6,521 nt of DNA, taken from an uncultured Clostridia bacterium (GTDB lineage Bacteria > Bacillota > Clostridia > TANB77 > CAG-508). A model generated the notes under the pieces. It ran no database searches, was not told where the DNA came from, and was given only the letters and a program-made list of their open reading frames with translations. The DNA lies in contig CAKPLV010000050.1 in NCBI GenBank assembly GCA_934167735.1, forward strand, positions 1 to 6,521. The letters are read 5' to 3'. Below are positions 4,921-6,521 of the stretch, piece by piece. The position numbers were made by a program, and so were the translations under genes. How positions within the stretch are numbered: position 1 is the first letter of the stretch; the number at the start of each line of letters is the position of its first letter.

Positions 4921-5437
4921 TTTTAATCATTCTCCTTTTCTTGTTGATTAAACTATAGATATAGTTAATCAAATTAATTTTTATTATACAATCAAGTTTT
5001 AGTTTTAGAATATTTTTGTCAACATATACTGGTTTTATACTATATTGTGGTTTTTTCACTATATTTCCTACCATTCCAGCTACTATACCAACAATTAATG
5101 CTGTTTGAGCTGCATCTTTTGTTCCAATAATTAAATCAAAATCAAGTTTGGATATTTCTATTTTTATGTTTTTGAGCATTTCTTTATAATCTGTTTTTAT
5201 ATTATTTTCTATCTTAACTTTTTCTTGTTCTTTAATTTTTTTACGTAAATTTTTCTTGAAAATTTTTATATGTTTGAATATTAGAATATATAATGTGATT
5301 TTAAAATTTTTGTTTATTTTTTCATCTTTTTCCCTTTGCGTATCAATGTCCAAATTTTTTATTTCTATTTCTAATCTACTTGTATGTATTGCCAAAAACG
5401 AAAATAATAAAATTATCAATATAAAAAGAAAAAACAA
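4874..5437 (-). CDS. DUF2953 (YtfI-like) membrane protein
   Basis: The function is unknown; the family is typically encoded beside gerW/ytfJ in spore formers. Residues 1-17 form an N-terminal membrane segment. A basic, charged region follows (residues 35-95). The family core, LIIGTKDAAQTALIVGIVAGM (102-122), contains a second hydrophobic stretch, followed by KPQYSIKPVYVDKNILKLKLDC and a basic C-terminus. The start is a TTG, chosen because AGAAGG (5451-5446) sits 8 bases upstream and no ATG or GTG is better placed. This frame is the same as that of scpA, whose TAA closes 39 bases earlier. The last 47 bases overlap gerW. Several residues here are encoded almost entirely by A/T codons, in line with neighbours. 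The identification rests on the core motif and neighbour order, so a divergent member is possible. Confidence 0.8.
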   Translation of the reverse strand: MFFLFILIILLFSFLAIHTSRLEIEIKNLDIDTQREKDEKINKNFKITLYILIFKHIKIFKKNLRKKIKEQEKVKIENNIKTDYKEMLKNIKIEISKLDFDLIIGTKDAAQTALIVGIVAGMVGNIVKKPQYSIKPVYVDKNILKLKLDCIIKINLINYIYSLINKKRRMIKNERTSNRKSYDNCYE

Positions 5438-5476
5438 TATTATCGCCTTCTTTGCTTTAATATTATTTTTTCCAAA

Positions 5477-6229
5477 TTATTTCATTTTATTCTTTTCTAC
5501 TTCAATATCTCCAAATAGATTTTCTTGTTCTGTTATTATTTTGTTTCTTCTAGACATTTCTAGTAATCCTGAAAATGCTGTTACAACTTCTCTTTTATTT
5601 CTTTTTTTAACTGAAAATAATTTATTAAATGTGAATTTTTTGTATTTGATTAATGCTCTATACATTTCTTTTACAGTATTTCCAACTGAATATGTTTCTG
5701 TAATTGCAATTTTTTCAATATTAGAAGCATTTTCATTGATTTTATCTGCATTTTTTTGAATTAGTTTTCTATATATGTCTGGTATTGTATTGGGATCATA
5801 TTTTTCTTCAATTTTTTGCTTTGGTAATTCTATTTCTTCTTGATTTTTATAAAATCTTTTTGAAAATTCTAAAAAGTTTTCTTTGAACTTTTTAGTTATT
5901 TCTTTATATTTCTTATATTCAATTATTCTTCTTATAAGTTCTTCTTCTGTTATTTCTTCTTCATCTTCTTGTTGCTTTGGTAGTAAATGTTTTGATTTTA
6001 AGTATAGTAATGTTGATGCCATTACTAAAAATTCACTTGTTATGTCTAAATTCATTTCTTCCATTTGATTTATGTATTCTAAATATTGGTCTGTAATTTG
6101 ACTAATATTTATATCATAAATATCCATTTTGTTTTTGTCTATTAAATGACATAATAAATCAAGTGGCCCTTCAAAATTGTCTATTTTTATTAAATATGTA
6201 TTTGTTTTTAATGAAATTATATTATTCAC
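5477..6229 (-). CDS. scpA: Segregation and condensation protein A (kleisin of the SMC complex)
   Basis: ScpA bridges the two SMC heads and, with ScpB, forms the bacterial condensin that compacts and separates chromosomes. The diagnostic N-terminal FEGPLDLL motif is at residues 19-26. It is followed by HLIDKNKMDIYDINISQITDQYL and the SEFLVMASTLLYLKSKHLLP helix (65-84), which binds the SMC neck. A charged linker follows (85-180), then the C-terminal winged-helix part KREVVTAFSGLLEMSRRNKI (212-231), which binds the SMC cap. The length of 250 residues is normal. The start is a GTG overlapping the recX stop by 8 bases; an AAAGGG site lies 8 bases upstream. No ATG precedes the conserved region, so this start is the best choice. 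scpB, usually next, is not found in the 39-base gap before the DUF2953 gene. Confidence 0.95.
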   Translation of the reverse strand: MNNIISLKTNTYLIKIDNFEGPLDLLCHLIDKNKMDIYDINISQITDQYLEYINQMEEMNLDITSEFLVMASTLLYLKSKHLLPKQQEDEEEITEEELIRRIIEYKKYKEITKKFKENFLEFSKRFYKNQEEIELPKQKIEEKYDPNTIPDIYRKLIQKNADKINENASNIEKIAITETYSVGNTVKEMYRALIKYKKFTFNKLFSVKKRNKREVVTAFSGLLEMSRRNKIITEQENLFGDIEVEKNKMK

Positions 6230-6521
6230 TCTGATATCCCTTTCTGTATAAATATTGATTGATTTCTTGTTCTTCCATTGTTCCTGATTTTTTCATTTTT
6301 ATTTTTTCTATACATTTTTTCTCATATTCTTTTAATTCATCATAATGCTCATTTATATATTTTTCCATGATTTTTCTGTCAATTCCTTTTCCTGCTAATT
6401 TATATTTTATTTCTTTTATTGACATTGTTTTTAATGCCATATATTCTCTAATTTGTCTTTCTATAAAATCATAGTCATTAATGTAATTGGCTTCTTTAAA
6501 GTATTCTATTATGTCTTCAAG
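6222..6521 (-). CDS. recX: RecX-family regulator of RecA, C-terminal 99 residues (5' end outside the window)
   Basis: RecX binds RecA filaments and modulates, usually inhibits, recombination and the SOS response. The frame stays open to the window edge at 6521. A Met codon at 6440 is internal, because the sequence before it (EYFKEANYINDYDFIERQIREY) is typical of the family's three-helix repeats. Visible landmarks are the YINDYDFIERQI and MSIKEIKYKLAGKGID segments of one repeat (visible residues 13-50). The last repeat follows, with YEKKCIEKIKMK, a short acidic hinge and INQYLYRKGYQSE at the C-terminus. Arg/Lys and Tyr are frequent, as usual. The stop TAA lies within the GTG-initiated start of scpA, so the two genes are tightly coupled. 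The start codon and promoter lie beyond the right edge. Confidence 0.85.
   Translation of the reverse strand, partial: LEDIIEYFKEANYINDYDFIERQIREYMALKTMSIKEIKYKLAGKGIDRKIMEKYINEHYDELKEYEKKCIEKIKMKKSGTMEEQEINQYLYRKGYQSE

Noticed and set aside
5256..5759. 167-residue plus-strand open frame with hydrophobic stretches
   Set aside because: It overlaps the DUF2953 and scpA genes in antisense. Long antisense frames are expected in AT-rich DNA opposite Lys/Glu/Ile-rich proteins, and no Shine-Dalgarno precedes it.
5883..6068. 61-residue plus-strand frame, Ser-rich
   Set aside because: It is antisense to the conserved N-terminal half of scpA. The serine run mirrors the Glu-rich linker of ScpA.
6222..6440. 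Reading recX as a complete 72-residue gene starting at 6440
   Set aside because: The frame stays open to the window edge and the upstream 27 codons encode typical RecX repeat sequence, so the Met at 6440 is internal.

Overview
The window is strongly AT-rich, with short intergenic gaps, AT-rich codons and sigma-A-type promoters. Its gene content (a GerW/YtfJ-type spore protein, a DUF2953 protein, a small VanW protein, a zinc-type bL31 and an S11 D,D-carboxypeptidase) fits a low-GC, endospore-forming Firmicute, most likely one of the Clostridia. I cannot name a species. No mobile element, CRISPR array, rRNA or tRNA is visible, and the region reads as ordinary chromosome.

Left part (1-1590). 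A divergent gene with its own strong promoter runs off the left edge on the minus strand; only its first 32 codons are visible, and they look like a pilin/TadE-type membrane anchor. On the plus strand is a secreted penicillin-binding-type D-alanyl-D-alanine carboxypeptidase. About 10 bases after its stop lies a near-consensus promoter followed by a transcript of only about 90 bases that ends in a strong terminator. This is a candidate small RNA, or a unit encoding a 13-residue peptide. It is the least explained element in the window.

Middle part (1594-2930). A membrane-anchored VanW-domain protein converges from the minus strand. Back-to-back with it are a previously unlisted 56-residue single-pass membrane protein with a consensus promoter and Shine-Dalgarno, and rpmE (ribosomal protein bL31, four-cysteine zinc form) with its own terminator. 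A long inverted repeat that embeds the stop codon of the next minus-strand gene follows directly.

Right part (2922-6521, all minus strand). Read in transcription order this is recX (5' end outside the window), scpA, a DUF2953 (YtfI-like) gene, gerW/ytfJ and a GT-C glycosyltransferase of the GT39/PMT_2 type. The first four are tightly packed: an 8-base overlap, a 35-base gap between stop and start codon bases or so, then a 47-base overlap. They include GTG and TTG starts, so they very probably form one operon with translational coupling. The glycosyltransferase follows after 73 bases with no terminator in between, so it may be co-transcribed or use a weak promoter of its own. scpB, the usual partner of scpA, is not between scpA and the DUF2953 gene.

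Functionally, two genes concern the envelope (carboxypeptidase and a lipid-linked sugar transferase), VanW is probably cell-surface, two genes are sporulation-linked (DUF2953 and GerW), and two concern chromosome maintenance (RecX and ScpA). I see no convincing evidence of a wholly new multi-gene system here.
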